From the NCBI RefSeq assembly GCF_014269025.2, contig NZ_CP077094.1:2294001-2358000 (forward strand): 64,000 bases of DNA. Direction: 5' to 3'. This DNA is from Pseudomonas promysalinigenes (GTDB lineage Bacteria > Pseudomonadota > Gammaproteobacteria > Pseudomonadales > Pseudomonadaceae). The notes under the pieces are model-generated. The model worked only from the letters and a program-made list of their open reading frames with translations. It was not told where the DNA came from and ran no database searches. The translations under genes were made by a program, and so were the position numbers. The stretch's first letter is position 1; each line of letters opens with the position of its first letter. Of the stretch, positions 8,301 to 17,550 are shown piece after piece.

Positions 8301-10901
8301 CTATTTCAAGAACAGCCAATTGGCCATGTGCTGGCCATCGAACGTGATCAGGTAGTGGCCGTCTTTGTAATCTACGGGCTGGTTTTTTTCCTCGCCGTCA
8401 CTGCTGCGGCTGTAGAGTTTCAGCCCTGCTGGCGCCTTGATGCTCAGGCTCCCCTGCAGCGGTTCGACATGGAAAGGCGTGACATCCTCAGCCCTGGGTA
8501 CGGCCCGGCTGCCGAGTGAAATCAGCAGCCTGCGCGACTGGCTCAAGGGCTTGTCGTCAAGGCTCTGGACCGCCACGCTGGCATAGGGGGTCTTGAGCTG
8601 CAGGGCGATGTCGCCCAGGGCCAGCGACTGGCTTCCCAGCCAACCGGTTGCCGCCTGGGTCATTGGCGTGTCGATGGTGTAAAGGCCCTGCTGCCAGTTG
8701 TGCCGCAACTGGCCAGTATCGCTCAGCGCTTCGCTGGCACCGGGGGCGATCAGTGAGCGCCCTGGGTCGTTGAACACTTGCGCATCGGCAGGGATTTTGC
8801 TGGGCTGCAGCCAGGGTAGCTCGGAGGCTGATGGCAGGGCGATCTGCAGCCGGCCTTTTTCCATGGCGGTGCGTAGCAGTACCGAGTTGGCCGGCGAAAT
8901 ATCCTGGTTGAACAGGGCTTGAGCAGTGGGTGCGAAGACGTAACGGGTCGACGCCGGCTGCACATCCTGGCGCCGGTAGAGCAGGGCGGCTGCCGGCAGG
9001 GTGGCGATCAGCCCAGGGTCATTGTAGGCATTCCAATTGTCGGCACGGCGCCACTGCTCGACCAAGGCTTGCTGGCTGTAGGCGTATTGCATGATCGCGT
9101 CCCAGCCCTGGTGACTAGCAGTCCCTGCGACATAAAGGGGCAGGGAGTGGCGGTCGGGCAGAGGGAAGGGTTCGGCGTTCCATTCTGTGACGGTCATCGG
9201 CTTGCCCAGCACCTGGGCAGCCCCCAGCCAATTGATCATGCCGTCGCTGGTCAGTGGGTTCTTCTCCAGTTGGCCCAGCCCGCCATAGCTATGCGCGTCG
9301 ACAACATCCCCAGCGGTAAGCGCTGGCAGCGAGGACAAACCGTTCAGGCCCCAGGTGCTGGTGGTGGCGATGGGCACCTTGACCCCTAGCGTGCGCAAGT
9401 AGCTGATCATGTCGGCGTAGAAGCGTTGTTCCAGGTCGTTGAGAAACAGCTTCGAAGGGCCATACTCCCAGGCACGCCAGGTCTTGTCCGCAGGCAGGTC
9501 GTGGGCCTGGGCAAAGGCCTTGGCCTGATCCATGTACAGGCGGCTGTGCTTGGGTACCTGCTTGTCCGGTAGCAGGGCATTGCCGAAGTGGTGGGTGATG
9601 TCGTTTTCGTTGGTGATCAGTACTGCAGCGATGGCGGGGTCATCCTTGTAGGCAAGGCCGGTGTAACTGTTGACGTGGGTCAGGTACTGCTCGGCGAAGC
9701 GCTTGAGTGCCTGCTGCAAAGTGACGTTGACGAACAAGTAGCCTTTGAGCTCTGCGACGCCGTGCTCTTTGGGCAGTTCATCGAAGCCATAAATGTTGTC
9801 CGCCGCAGTCACCGGGCGCGACACATGCAGGTCGAGCCACACGTAGATCCCTTCGTCCTTCAGGCTTTTGATCCACAGGTCGAGTTTCTTCAACGAGTCA
9901 GCGCTCAGCTGTTGGGTGTTTTTGAGCTGCTGCAGATCGCCGAACACGTTGGGCGTCACCCACGGGGAGTCGTGGTGATGCACGCGCACCAGGTTGAAAC
10001 CCAAGGCGGACAAGCGTTTGGCCTGCTGCTTGATGTCCTCGTCAGGGGTGCGGAACAACGAATAGGCTGACATGTTGGTGCCCCAGAAACGCGCGGGGGT
10101 GCCATCGGCGAACAGCAGCCGTTCACCCTCGGCCTTGACGAACCCTCGTTTGCCAGCAGGTTTCTCGGCGGCGTTGAGGAACGACAGGTCAACTGGCGAC
10201 GTACGCCAGTCGAGCTGATCATCTGGCCACGTGTTGGGGTCGCTCATGCCGAAACGTTCGCTGGCGGTCTGGCCGATGCTGATATCACCGGTGACACTCA
10301 TCTGCGCCTTGATCAGCTGTTGGCCAGGCTTGATAGGGTCGGTGTAGAAAAAGGTGCGTATCTGGTCGGTGTTGCCGCGTTCGAAATACACCTTGGCCAG
10401 GGGTGGGTCAAAACGCATTTCCACATGCGGCCCTTCAGGGTTCTTGCCCCAAGCCCAGCCGCGATTCTCGGGCAGTAGCACCGGGTCGCCCATTTGACCG
10501 GCGATCAACCCGGGGTCGAAACGCCAGACGATGCCGCCGCCCATGACATCGCTTTGCCGGCTGTGGGCCTGCAAATCGAAGTCCCAGGTCAGGGTTTGCG
10601 GCTCGGGCTTGCGGATGTCCGCCTTGAGGTCGAAGTCCAAGTCCTTGTTATTGCCGGTGAGTGTATAGCGGTAAGGCCCATCGACTTTGAGGGTTGGATA
10701 GAACCCGGTCCAGCCCCAGTTCGCGCCCCAGAAGTCGAAGCTGGGTACGAACGCTGGGCCTCCTCCGTACGTCAGTGTCGGCAGGCCGTTCTGTTCGTCT
10801 ACACGTACCGTCCATGCCGACGCCCAGCTATTGACGGGCACCGCCAGCAGGCTGATGAGCAACGATGTGCGGGTCCATCTGGACAGGGCGAGCGTGAGCA
10901 T
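8301..10901 (-). CDS. Secreted clan-A glycoside hydrolase
   Basis: An 866-residue protein with a signal peptide (LLISLLAVPVNSWASA). Residues about 30-250 look like a beta-rich N-terminal domain; about 260-640 form a TIM barrel. The conserved NE motif at strand 4 is visible as LITNEND (Glu432, presumed acid/base) and the strand-7 nucleophile as TVTEWNAE (Glu573), the signature of clan GH-A. The rest is beta-rich. It probably acts in the periplasm or outside on the EPS made by this locus, trimming or releasing polymer. The start follows GAGG that overlaps the stop of the upstream Wzy-like gene, so translation is likely coupled. The exact GH family cannot be fixed by eye. Confidence 0.78.
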   Translation of the reverse strand: MLTLALSRWTRTSLLISLLAVPVNSWASAWTVRVDEQNGLPTLTYGGGPAFVPSFDFWGANWGWTGFYPTLKVDGPYRYTLTGNNKDLDFDLKADIRKPEPQTLTWDFDLQAHSRQSDVMGGGIVWRFDPGLIAGQMGDPVLLPENRGWAWGKNPEGPHVEMRFDPPLAKVYFERGNTDQIRTFFYTDPIKPGQQLIKAQMSVTGDISIGQTASERFGMSDPNTWPDDQLDWRTSPVDLSFLNAAEKPAGKRGFVKAEGERLLFADGTPARFWGTNMSAYSLFRTPDEDIKQQAKRLSALGFNLVRVHHHDSPWVTPNVFGDLQQLKNTQQLSADSLKKLDLWIKSLKDEGIYVWLDLHVSRPVTAADNIYGFDELPKEHGVAELKGYLFVNVTLQQALKRFAEQYLTHVNSYTGLAYKDDPAIAAVLITNENDITHHFGNALLPDKQVPKHSRLYMDQAKAFAQAHDLPADKTWRAWEYGPSKLFLNDLEQRFYADMISYLRTLGVKVPIATTSTWGLNGLSSLPALTAGDVVDAHSYGGLGQLEKNPLTSDGMINWLGAAQVLGKPMTVTEWNAEPFPLPDRHSLPLYVAGTASHQGWDAIMQYAYSQQALVEQWRRADNWNAYNDPGLIATLPAAALLYRRQDVQPASTRYVFAPTAQALFNQDISPANSVLLRTAMEKGRLQIALPSASELPWLQPSKIPADAQVFNDPGRSLIAPGASEALSDTGQLRHNWQQGLYTIDTPMTQAATGWLGSQSLALGDIALQLKTPYASVAVQSLDDKPLSQSRRLLISLGSRAVPRAEDVTPFHVEPLQGSLSIKAPAGLKLYSRSSDGEEKNQPVDYKDGHYLITFDGQHMANWLFLK

Positions 10902-10905
10902 CGAA

Positions 10906-12432
10906 CTACCTCGGTTGAAGGCTGATGGTGGTCACTGGGCTGTCTTGGGGCACGGCCTGACGGCGCATCATGTGGATATAGGCGACGCTGACCCCGGCAA
11001 TCGACCAGTAAATGATCGGGATGACGGTGATGCTGCTCACGGTGAAAATAGTCACCAGAATGCCCATCAATGTGGCCAGCAGAACACGCCCCAGCAGCCG
11101 ATAGGGGTCGGCGTTGTCAGGCACCGCCCGCATTGCCTTGCGCAACCCCAGCAGGATGTAGGCAAAAAAGCCCAGGAACAGCCCAAGCCCAACCAGGCCA
11201 ACGCGCAGCGCCAGGCCGACGTAGGTGTTGACGATGTCGATGATGCCTTCACCCTGGATCATCGATTGCATCTCCGGGGTGCTGCGAAAATCGAATGAGC
11301 CGAACAGCGGATTACGCTGGATGACGATCCACGAGTTGTCGAGCAGGCGCTGGCGGTAGGTGATGTTTTCGGTGTCCACCTTGCCAATGAACGGCAGCAG
11401 GTCGAGTATCTTGTCCCCGCCAGGCATCACGGCCAGCAATGGGATGCTCAGCACCCCGGCCAGGGTAAGCAGTGCCAAACGCGAGGCCGCGTGCCTGCCC
11501 ATCGCGATGAACACCACCACGATCACCCCAGCGCCGATCCACGGGCCCCGCGAAAGCGGTGCGAACAGCCCTGCGGCAAGCAGCAATGCGCCCAGGTAGC
11601 GGTGCACAGGTTTCTGCACGAAGTGCTGCACGAACAGAAACAAGCCAATCGCCACGGCCATCACATAACCGAGCACGATGGCCTGCCCGGTGGTGACACT
11701 GGCGCGCAGTGCCCCCCCTCGGCTCAGGTAGGCCTTCATGTCCCACTGCAGGCCCAAGGCGTCGATCAGCGCGTTGTAGAGCAGCCAATGGCGCACATAT
11801 TCGGCCACGCCCAGCAGTGCCAACAGGAAGGCCACGATAACGAATGCCAGCAGCGCGTCCTTGAAGTCGCTCAGCTCACGCAAGCCGCGGCTGGCCACGT
11901 AGTAGGGCAGGAACACGTCGATGTACAGGCTCAGCATTTGGCGCAGGGTATCGGTGACGGTGGTCTCGCGCAGCGCCAAGGCGCTGGTCAACGCCAGGCT
12001 TGCCAGCAGCAGCTTGTCGGGCAATAGCCGGCCGAACCGGATGCTCGTGCTTTGCTTTCGCAGTACCCACGCGGCAGGCAGCAGCACGCACAAGGTCAGC
12101 ACGCGTTGATGGTTGATGTCGAACAGGTAGTTGACGATGCCAAAGCCCGGTATCTCGGTAGCGGCCGGCGGGATGAGAAACAGCAGCATGAAAAACAGCG
12201 CAAGCGGGTTGTGCTCGCGGCGCTGGGCAACCAGCAGAATGACCGTGGCTGCGCCTGCATACACCCAGAAGCTTTGGGCAAAGAATGCCACCAGGGTCAG
12301 CACGAACCACAAATTGCGACGCCGTTTGAAGTCCGCTGGGGGGATCAGGTCCGTTGCCGGACGCCGGGCCATGAAGAAAACCACGCTGGCCACAAACACA
12401 ATGACGACCAGGGCTCTTAGATGTTCAGGCAT
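10906..12432 (-). CDS. Wzy/O-antigen-ligase-like polysaccharide polymerase
   Basis: A 508-residue polytopic inner-membrane protein with about 12 hydrophobic segments. The Wzy_C-type signature is seen in the middle as FAPLSRGPWIGAGVIVVVF, followed by a long periplasmic loop (about residues 330-400, with NPLFGSFDF) and further membrane segments. Such proteins join repeat units on undecaprenyl carriers in the periplasm. It is the first gene of the minus-strand block, ending 4 bp before the hydrolase gene. There is no ACSG or similar exosortase motif, so it is not a disguised exosortase. Confidence 0.8.
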   Translation of the reverse strand: MPEHLRALVVIVFVASVVFFMARRPATDLIPPADFKRRRNLWFVLTLVAFFAQSFWVYAGAATVILLVAQRREHNPLALFFMLLFLIPPAATEIPGFGIVNYLFDINHQRVLTLCVLLPAAWVLRKQSTSIRFGRLLPDKLLLASLALTSALALRETTVTDTLRQMLSLYIDVFLPYYVASRGLRELSDFKDALLAFVIVAFLLALLGVAEYVRHWLLYNALIDALGLQWDMKAYLSRGGALRASVTTGQAIVLGYVMAVAIGLFLFVQHFVQKPVHRYLGALLLAAGLFAPLSRGPWIGAGVIVVVFIAMGRHAASRLALLTLAGVLSIPLLAVMPGGDKILDLLPFIGKVDTENITYRQRLLDNSWIVIQRNPLFGSFDFRSTPEMQSMIQGEGIIDIVNTYVGLALRVGLVGLGLFLGFFAYILLGLRKAMRAVPDNADPYRLLGRVLLATLMGILVTIFTVSSITVIPIIYWSIAGVSVAYIHMMRRQAVPQDSPVTTISLQPR

Positions 12433-12664
12433 GGGTTATAGGCACCTATCCCTCGATGGGCTGGATGGAGGCTAGCATCGTGGCTAAATGAAACTATAGT
12501 GACTTCTAGGCGCCGCGTGGAAAGTCTTGAGGCGATGAGAAAGCCAGGCAAAAACAGCCTAGCAAGCACAGTTTGAGTTTTGCGCTTGACCTGCGAGGTC
12601 GCTTGTCGGTCTCGGCAACACAGCGTGGGGCGACAATAAAAACCAATGGTATGGGGCGGGGATC
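12433..12664. promoter_or_regulatory. Divergent promoter region between polymerase and GMC operons
   Basis: These 232 bp separate the divergently transcribed minus-strand block and the plus-strand operon, so they must hold at least two promoters. A TATAGT box near 12495 and a GACCT-GCG-AGGTC inverted repeat near 12591 are visible, but no confident -35/-10 pair could be assigned. Confidence 0.4.
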
Positions 12665-12859
12665 ATGGGGAAGCTGCAGTTTTGTACCCCATTGCTGGGG
12701 CGCAGAGGCTTTATACGCAACTGTGTGTTGTTCAGTGCCGGGGTCGCCATGTTTGGGGGAAGTGCGCAGGCAGCGCGCAAGCCTGAGCCAACCGGCAGGT
12801 TCGTCATCATCAACGGCTGGGTGTTGCCGGTAGGGTATTTTCAGGACGAACGCTCATGA
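12665..12859 (+). CDS. Tiny Tat-leader protein, probable escort subunit of the GMC oxidoreductase
   Basis: A 64-residue protein whose first 36 residues are a twin-arginine signal: GRRGFIRN (Arg13-Arg14) followed by a hydrophobic stretch and GGSAQA. The mature part would be only about 28 residues (ARKPEP...INGWVLPVGYFQ). Its stop overlaps the start of the GMC oxidoreductase by four bases (ATGA). In sugar dehydrogenase complexes a small Tat-leader subunit carries the leaderless folded flavoprotein subunit through the Tat pore; the same role is inferred here. It is far shorter than those small subunits. A GGGG run just upstream may be its ribosome-binding site. Confidence 0.65.
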   Translation: MGKLQFCTPLLGRRGFIRNCVLFSAGVAMFGGSAQAARKPEPTGRFVIINGWVLPVGYFQDERS

Positions 12860-14322
12860 TCAAGGACTACGATGCCGACAAGCGCCTGCGCGAGGCATAC
12901 GACTTCTGCATCGTCGGCGCAGGCCCTGCGGGGATCACCCTGGCGTTGCGCCTGGCAGGTGCCGGCTGGAGTGTGGCTCTGCTCGAAGGAGGGAGCCGTG
13001 AGTACACGCCGCGGTCCCAAGCGCTGTACAAGTGCACGTCCACAGGCCTTGAGGTGTTCGCCGCTGAAGACCGCCTGCGTTACCTGGGCGGCACCTCCAA
13101 TCACTGGGCAGGGCGCTGCCGCCCCTTCACCGCTGCGGATTTTGCGGTGCCACCACCGGTGGAGATGCCCGGCTGGCCTATCCCATACGCTGAAATCGAG
13201 CGGTACCTACCGGGTGCCATGGAAATCGTCGATCTGCCTCAGGGGGCCGAATTCAAAGCCGTGAACCCCGGCCTGAACGGCGGTGAGTTCGAGGCTGACC
13301 GCTTTCTGCTCAGCCCGCCAACGCGCTTTGCCCAAAAGTACGCCAGCGCGCTGGACGACACCCCGGGTTTGGACGTTTTCATCAACTGCAACTGCGTCGA
13401 CTTGTTGTTCGACCCAGACGCTGGAAAATTGAAGGCCGTGCAGGTGTCGGACTACGAGGGCAAGCGCCAGCCTGTGGCGGCACGCAACTTCATCCTGGCC
13501 ACCGGCGCCATCGAAAATGCCAGGCAGTTATTGAACAGCAAATCGCTGGCCCAGGCGGGCGTGGTGACCAAGGACGGCCTGGTTGGCCGATGCTTCATGG
13601 AGCACCTGAACATCGACATGGGGACGTTCATCCTGCGCAGTGGCGAAGGCACCGATCCTCGGCAGTATTTCACCACCGATGCTTTCGTCGCCCAGTACCA
13701 GGCGGGCAGAGGCAATGTTCTGGCGTCGGTTTTGGCCGATGTGCAGACCTATGGCCGTACGGCCGAGGTCAAGCATTTTCTGGAAAACCTGGCGTGCGAC
13801 ATGGGCGTGGCTAGCAAGATCGAGTTCGTCGCCAAGTTCAGTTGCCCGGGCGACGGGGTGATCAGCACTTTAATTGAGCAGTTCCCCAATGTGCACAGCC
13901 GTATCTCGCTGCTGGACGAGCAGGACGAACTGGGTGTGGCCAAGGTCAACGTCAACTGGGTGCTCAGCGACAGCGACCGGCACACCATCAAATGCATCGG
14001 CAGCGAACTGGCCAAGCAGTTCGCTGAAATGGGCCTGGGTTTCGTCAAGCTCAACGACTTCGTCTACGACACCAGCTTGCCGCTGAAGATGTCCCCCCAT
14101 GCCCATCACATGGGCACTACGCGCATGGCGGCCTCAGCCAAGGATGGGGTGGTCGATACCAACTGCAAGGTGTTTGGCACCGAAAACCTGTATGTCGCCG
14201 GCAGCAGTGTATTCGCAACCGGCGGGGCGTCGAACCCGACGATGCCGCTGCTGCAGTTCGCCTTGAGGTTGGCCGACCATCTCAACCAGAAGATGCACTC
14301 GGCTACGGGGGCGGCAGCCTGA
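12856..14322 (+). CDS. GMC-family FAD oxidoreductase
   Basis: A 488-residue flavoprotein. The FAD-binding GAGPAG motif is at residues 21-26 and LLEGG follows; LGGTSNHWAGRC is the GMC_oxred N-terminal signature. The C-terminal domain has HAHHMGTTRM (about residues 415-424), which contains the active-site histidine region, and the terminal GGASNPTMPLLQ FAD-contact segment. It oxidises an alcohol group, perhaps on a sugar or a lipid-linked glycan. It has no signal peptide of its own and is translationally coupled to the Tat-leader ORF upstream, suggesting periplasmic action by hitchhiker export. The substrate is unknown. Confidence 0.85.
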   Translation: MIKDYDADKRLREAYDFCIVGAGPAGITLALRLAGAGWSVALLEGGSREYTPRSQALYKCTSTGLEVFAAEDRLRYLGGTSNHWAGRCRPFTAADFAVPPPVEMPGWPIPYAEIERYLPGAMEIVDLPQGAEFKAVNPGLNGGEFEADRFLLSPPTRFAQKYASALDDTPGLDVFINCNCVDLLFDPDAGKLKAVQVSDYEGKRQPVAARNFILATGAIENARQLLNSKSLAQAGVVTKDGLVGRCFMEHLNIDMGTFILRSGEGTDPRQYFTTDAFVAQYQAGRGNVLASVLADVQTYGRTAEVKHFLENLACDMGVASKIEFVAKFSCPGDGVISTLIEQFPNVHSRISLLDEQDELGVAKVNVNWVLSDSDRHTIKCIGSELAKQFAEMGLGFVKLNDFVYDTSLPLKMSPHAHHMGTTRMAASAKDGVVDTNCKVFGTENLYVAGSSVFATGGASNPTMPLLQFALRLADHLNQKMHSATGAAA

Positions 14323-14443
14323 ATACATTCAACTGAAGTAGCGCTGTGAAGGGGTGGAGTGCAACAGGGTCAGCACCCAGAAGAACGAGACCGTGTTTGC
14401 CTCAGGGACAGTCCAGGATCGCTCGAATCGCGAGGCTTGCCAT

Positions 14444-15061
14444 ATGTTGGGATGGATACGCAGTGCTGTGGCGCATTACGCCAATACGACCGGACGCGGC
14501 GTTGCGGCCTATAAAAAACTCTGCAACCCCACACCCAGGCAGTGGGGGGAGTACCAGTGCCGATGGGGCAAGTTCTATTCGGTAGGCACCAACTTTCACA
14601 TGAATGTCGGCTGTAACGTCACAGACCCGGCGTTGGTGCGTATCGGCAACAACGTCGGCCTGTCCGATTGCACGCTGATTGGCCACGACGGCGTGGTGGC
14701 GCTGATTGAGCTCTGCTACGGCATGAAGCTCGACTCGGTCGGAGTCATCGATGTCAGGGACAACAGCTTCGTCGGCCATGGTGCGATCGTCATGCCGAGG
14801 GTGACCATCGGCCCGGATTCGATTGTGGCCGCCGGCGCCGTGGTAACCAAGGACGTGCCACCCGGCACGGTCGTCGGTGGTAATCCTGCCAAGTTCATCT
14901 GCACCACGGCAGATTTGATCAAGCGGGTCGAAGAACGCTGCAATGCCTACCCTTGGATGGAGCTGATAAAAGAACGCAAAGGCTCGTATGACCCGGCGCT
15001 GGAGCCTACCCTGGCCATGCACCGGCGCCGTTATTTCTTCGGAGACGGCAGCAATGGATAA
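14444..15061 (+). CDS. Hexapeptide-repeat acyltransferase
   Basis: A 205-residue protein with left-handed beta-helix repeats (VRIGNNVGLSDCTLIG, NSFVGHGAIVMPRVTIG, IVAAGAVVTKDVPPGTVVGGNPAK). The last block is the standard acetyl-CoA-binding end of sugar O-acetyltransferases. It probably acetylates the EPS repeat unit in the cytosol. The ATG at 14444 was chosen because GAGG lies eight bases upstream; a GTG at 14354 would add 30 residues with no family similarity and a poorly spaced ribosome-binding site. It overlaps the following glycosyltransferase gene by 8 bp. Confidence 0.82.
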   Translation: MLGWIRSAVAHYANTTGRGVAAYKKLCNPTPRQWGEYQCRWGKFYSVGTNFHMNVGCNVTDPALVRIGNNVGLSDCTLIGHDGVVALIELCYGMKLDSVGVIDVRDNSFVGHGAIVMPRVTIGPDSIVAAGAVVTKDVPPGTVVGGNPAKFICTTADLIKRVEERCNAYPWMELIKERKGSYDPALEPTLAMHRRRYFFGDGSNG

Positions 15062-16010
15062 CAAGCCTGTCGATGTGATGGTGGTCAATTTCAACACGGC
15101 CGGGTTGCTGCAGCCGATGTTCGATTCACTGCGGGCGGCCGGCGGCGAAACCTTGGCCAGTTACCTGGTGGTAGACAATGCCTCGGTCGACGACTCGGTC
15201 GAACGCCTGGGCCAGGTCTGCCCGCAAGCGCTTTTGTTGAGCAACAAACACAATGTCGGCTTTGGCCGGGCCAATAATCAGCTGCTGGCGCACCTACGCG
15301 GCAGGTACGCGCTACTGCTCAACACTGACGCCTTCGTGGCCGCCGACAGCCTGCAGAAAACCCTCGACTACATGGACGCGCACCCCGAATGCGGCATTCT
15401 TGGGGTGCGCCTGGTGGGCCGCGATGGCGAACTGCAACCCAGCTGCCGCTATTTCCCAAACCCGTTGAACCTCTTTGCTGCACGAACTGGGCTAGGGCGT
15501 TTCATGCCAGGGCTGAAAATGGTCGACGAAATGGACTGGGATCATGCCTCGGTGCGTGAGTGCGACTGGCTACCGGGTTGCTTCTACCTGGTACGCCGGG
15601 AAGTGCTCGACCAGGTAGGGCTGTTCGACCCCCGCTATTTTCTCTATTACGAAGAAGTGGACCATTGCAAGCGGGTCAAGGCCGCGGGTTGGAAAGTGGT
15701 GTACTTCCCTGATACCACCGTGGTGCATATCGGTGGCGAGAGCTCCAAGTCGGTGGCCGAGCTCGAGGCGGCCAGCCGACAGATATCGGCTTACCAGATC
15801 GAAAGCGAACTGCTGTACATGCGCAAGCACCATGGCGCGGGGGGTCTGGCCTTGCACATGCTGCTGGTGAGCCTGGGCGACCTGGTGCTGGCACTCAAGG
15901 CGCTGCTCAAAGGCCGCGGCATGGAGGCGATCAAGGCGTGTTGGCGGCATACCCGCGCCACGTGGTCGCTGCTGCTCAAGACCCAGTTTGCCAACCAACC
16001 CACACGGTAG
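15054..16010 (+). CDS. GT2 glycosyltransferase (rhamnosyltransferase-like)
   Basis: A 318-residue GT-A fold enzyme. The N-terminus VDVMVVNFNTAG and YLVVDNASVDDS are the donor-binding elements, LLLNTDAF carries the metal-binding DxD-like position, and GCFYLVRREVLDQVGLFDPRYFLYYEEVDHCKRVKAAGW is the typical acceptor/ED region of WbbL-type family-2 enzymes (segments given apart: ED-like EEVDHC at about residue 200). ATG 15054 follows GGAG. It adds one sugar to the lipid-linked repeat unit. The donor cannot be read from sequence. Confidence 0.85.
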   Translation: MDNKPVDVMVVNFNTAGLLQPMFDSLRAAGGETLASYLVVDNASVDDSVERLGQVCPQALLLSNKHNVGFGRANNQLLAHLRGRYALLLNTDAFVAADSLQKTLDYMDAHPECGILGVRLVGRDGELQPSCRYFPNPLNLFAARTGLGRFMPGLKMVDEMDWDHASVRECDWLPGCFYLVRREVLDQVGLFDPRYFLYYEEVDHCKRVKAAGWKVVYFPDTTVVHIGGESSKSVAELEAASRQISAYQIESELLYMRKHHGAGGLALHMLLVSLGDLVLALKALLKGRGMEAIKACWRHTRATWSLLLKTQFANQPTR

Positions 16011-16018
16011 GTGAAACC

Positions 16019-16543
16019 ATGTTCGATAACATCCGCGCAGACTTGCGCGCCCATGGCGGTGATTGGGGCGCCCAGGGGTTTTGGGTTCTGGTGGTCTATC
16101 GCTTCGGGCGCTGGCGCTATGGTGTGCGTCCGGCGTTGCTGCGCAAGCTCTGCTCTTTGGTCTACAAGGTATTGTTCAAGTTCGTGCAGATCATCACCGG
16201 CGTCGAGTTGCCTTGCGAGGTGGTGATTGGCCGCAACTTCGTCATCGATCACTTTGGCGGCATCGTGATCAGCGGCTACGCGCGGTTTGGCGATGACTGC
16301 CGGATTCGCAACGGCGTGGTGGTGGGGTTGAAGAATGTCGATGAACCCATCGCGCCAGTGTTCGGCAACAACGTCGACATCGGCGCCGGCGCCAAGGTGC
16401 TGGGCAATATACGCATCGGTAACAACGTCGCGATAGGCTCCAACGCAGTGGTGTTGACCGATGTACCGGACAACTCGCTGGCGGTCGGGGTGCCCGCTAG
16501 CATCAAGGCGCGCAAGCACAGCGATACCCTGCAATACACGTGA
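16019..16543 (+). CDS. Serine-acetyltransferase-like hexapeptide acyltransferase
   Basis: A 174-residue protein. An N-terminal helical part (FDNIRADLRAHGGDWGAQGFW) resembles CysE-type proteins; hexapeptide repeats follow (VVIGRNFVIDHFGGIVISG, GAKVLGNIRIGNNVAIGSNAVV) with the closing VPASIKARK. In EPS loci these proteins act as O-acetyltransferases rather than in cysteine synthesis. ATG 16019 was chosen because the upstream in-frame extension overlaps the preceding gene and lacks family similarity. It lies 8 bp after the GT2 gene in the same operon. Confidence 0.8.
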   Translation: MFDNIRADLRAHGGDWGAQGFWVLVVYRFGRWRYGVRPALLRKLCSLVYKVLFKFVQIITGVELPCEVVIGRNFVIDHFGGIVISGYARFGDDCRIRNGVVVGLKNVDEPIAPVFGNNVDIGAGAKVLGNIRIGNNVAIGSNAVVLTDVPDNSLAVGVPASIKARKHSDTLQYT

Positions 16544-16571
16544 GCCGGCCCGAAACTGACGAGTGAACGCC

Positions 16572-17549
16572 ATGGTGACAGGGATTGGAGTGGTGGTGAT
16601 CGGCCGCAACGAGGGCCAGCGCCTGGAGCGCTGCCTGTTGTCCTTGATTGGGCAGGCGGACCAACTGGTGTACGTGGACTCCGGCTCCTGCGATGGCTCG
16701 GTGGAATTTGCCGCTGAGCTGGGGGTGCAGGTAGTGGCCCTGGACATGACCCAACCCTTCACAGCGGCGCGTGCACGCAATGAAGGTTTCACCTGCCTGA
16801 TGGGTATCGTGCCGAGCATCAGCTATGTGCAATTCGTCGATGGTGACTGTGAAGTCGATGGCGGTTGGTTGAGCAAGGGCCAGGCCTTTCTCGATCAGCA
16901 CCCGGATGTAGCGGTGGTGTGCGGACGGCGCCGTGAGCGCTTTCCCCAGCGCTCGGTTTACAACCTGCTCTGCGACCTGGAATGGGACACGCCGGTGGGG
17001 CAAACCAAGGCGTGTGGCGGGGATGCACTGATGCGCGTCGATGCGTTCATGGCCGTGTCCGGTTTTCGCCCAGAACTGATTGCCGGCGAAGAGCCGGAGC
17101 TGTGCCTGCGGTTGCGCGCAGCCGGCTGGAAAATCTGGCGCTTGCCCGAAGAGATGACCCTGCACGATGCCGCCATGACCCGGTTCGGGCAGTGGTGGCG
17201 ACGCAGTCTGCGGGCCGGCTATGCCTATGCCGAAGGCGCCTACTTGCATGGGCTCAAGCCCGAGCGTCATTGGTTGCGTGAATCGCGACGGGCCTGGTTC
17301 TGGGGCCTGATCCTGCCGTTGGCGATCCTGATTGTGAGCCTTCTTTCGGGCGGCTGGGGGCTGTGGCTGTTACTGATCTATCCATTGCAAACCGTACGTC
17401 TGGCCCGCCGGGGCAGCCGCTCACGCCGGGAAAACTGGTGGCAGGCAGTGTTCCTGGTGCTGGGCAAGTTCCCTGAAATGCTCGGCCAGGCCAAGTTCCT
17501 GCTGAACAGGTTTGCGGCCGGTAAGGCGCTGTTGATCGAGTACAAATGA
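16572..17549 (+). CDS. GT2 glycosyltransferase with C-terminal membrane segments
   Basis: A 325-residue enzyme. The N-terminal GT-A part has GIGVVVIGRNEGQRLERCL, VYVDSGSCDGS and FVDGDCEVDGGW (DxD-like metal site), with CGGDALMRVDAFMAVSGF and EEPELCLRLRAAGW as the acceptor region. Two hydrophobic segments near residues 250-280 place it on the inner membrane. It should add a sugar to the undecaprenyl-linked EPS unit. ATG 16572 is preferred to GTG 16563 for codon and spacing reasons, with small effect. Confidence 0.83.
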   Translation: MVTGIGVVVIGRNEGQRLERCLLSLIGQADQLVYVDSGSCDGSVEFAAELGVQVVALDMTQPFTAARARNEGFTCLMGIVPSISYVQFVDGDCEVDGGWLSKGQAFLDQHPDVAVVCGRRRERFPQRSVYNLLCDLEWDTPVGQTKACGGDALMRVDAFMAVSGFRPELIAGEEPELCLRLRAAGWKIWRLPEEMTLHDAAMTRFGQWWRRSLRAGYAYAEGAYLHGLKPERHWLRESRRAWFWGLILPLAILIVSLLSGGWGLWLLLIYPLQTVRLARRGSRSRRENWWQAVFLVLGKFPEMLGQAKFLLNRFAAGKALLIEYK

Positions 17550-17550
17550 C

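Noticed and set aside
10906..12432. Exosortase hidden in the Wzy-like membrane protein
   Set aside because: No ACSG-like Cys motif or paired Arg/His signature; the SRG-W segment and long periplasmic loop are those of a Wzy/O-antigen ligase.
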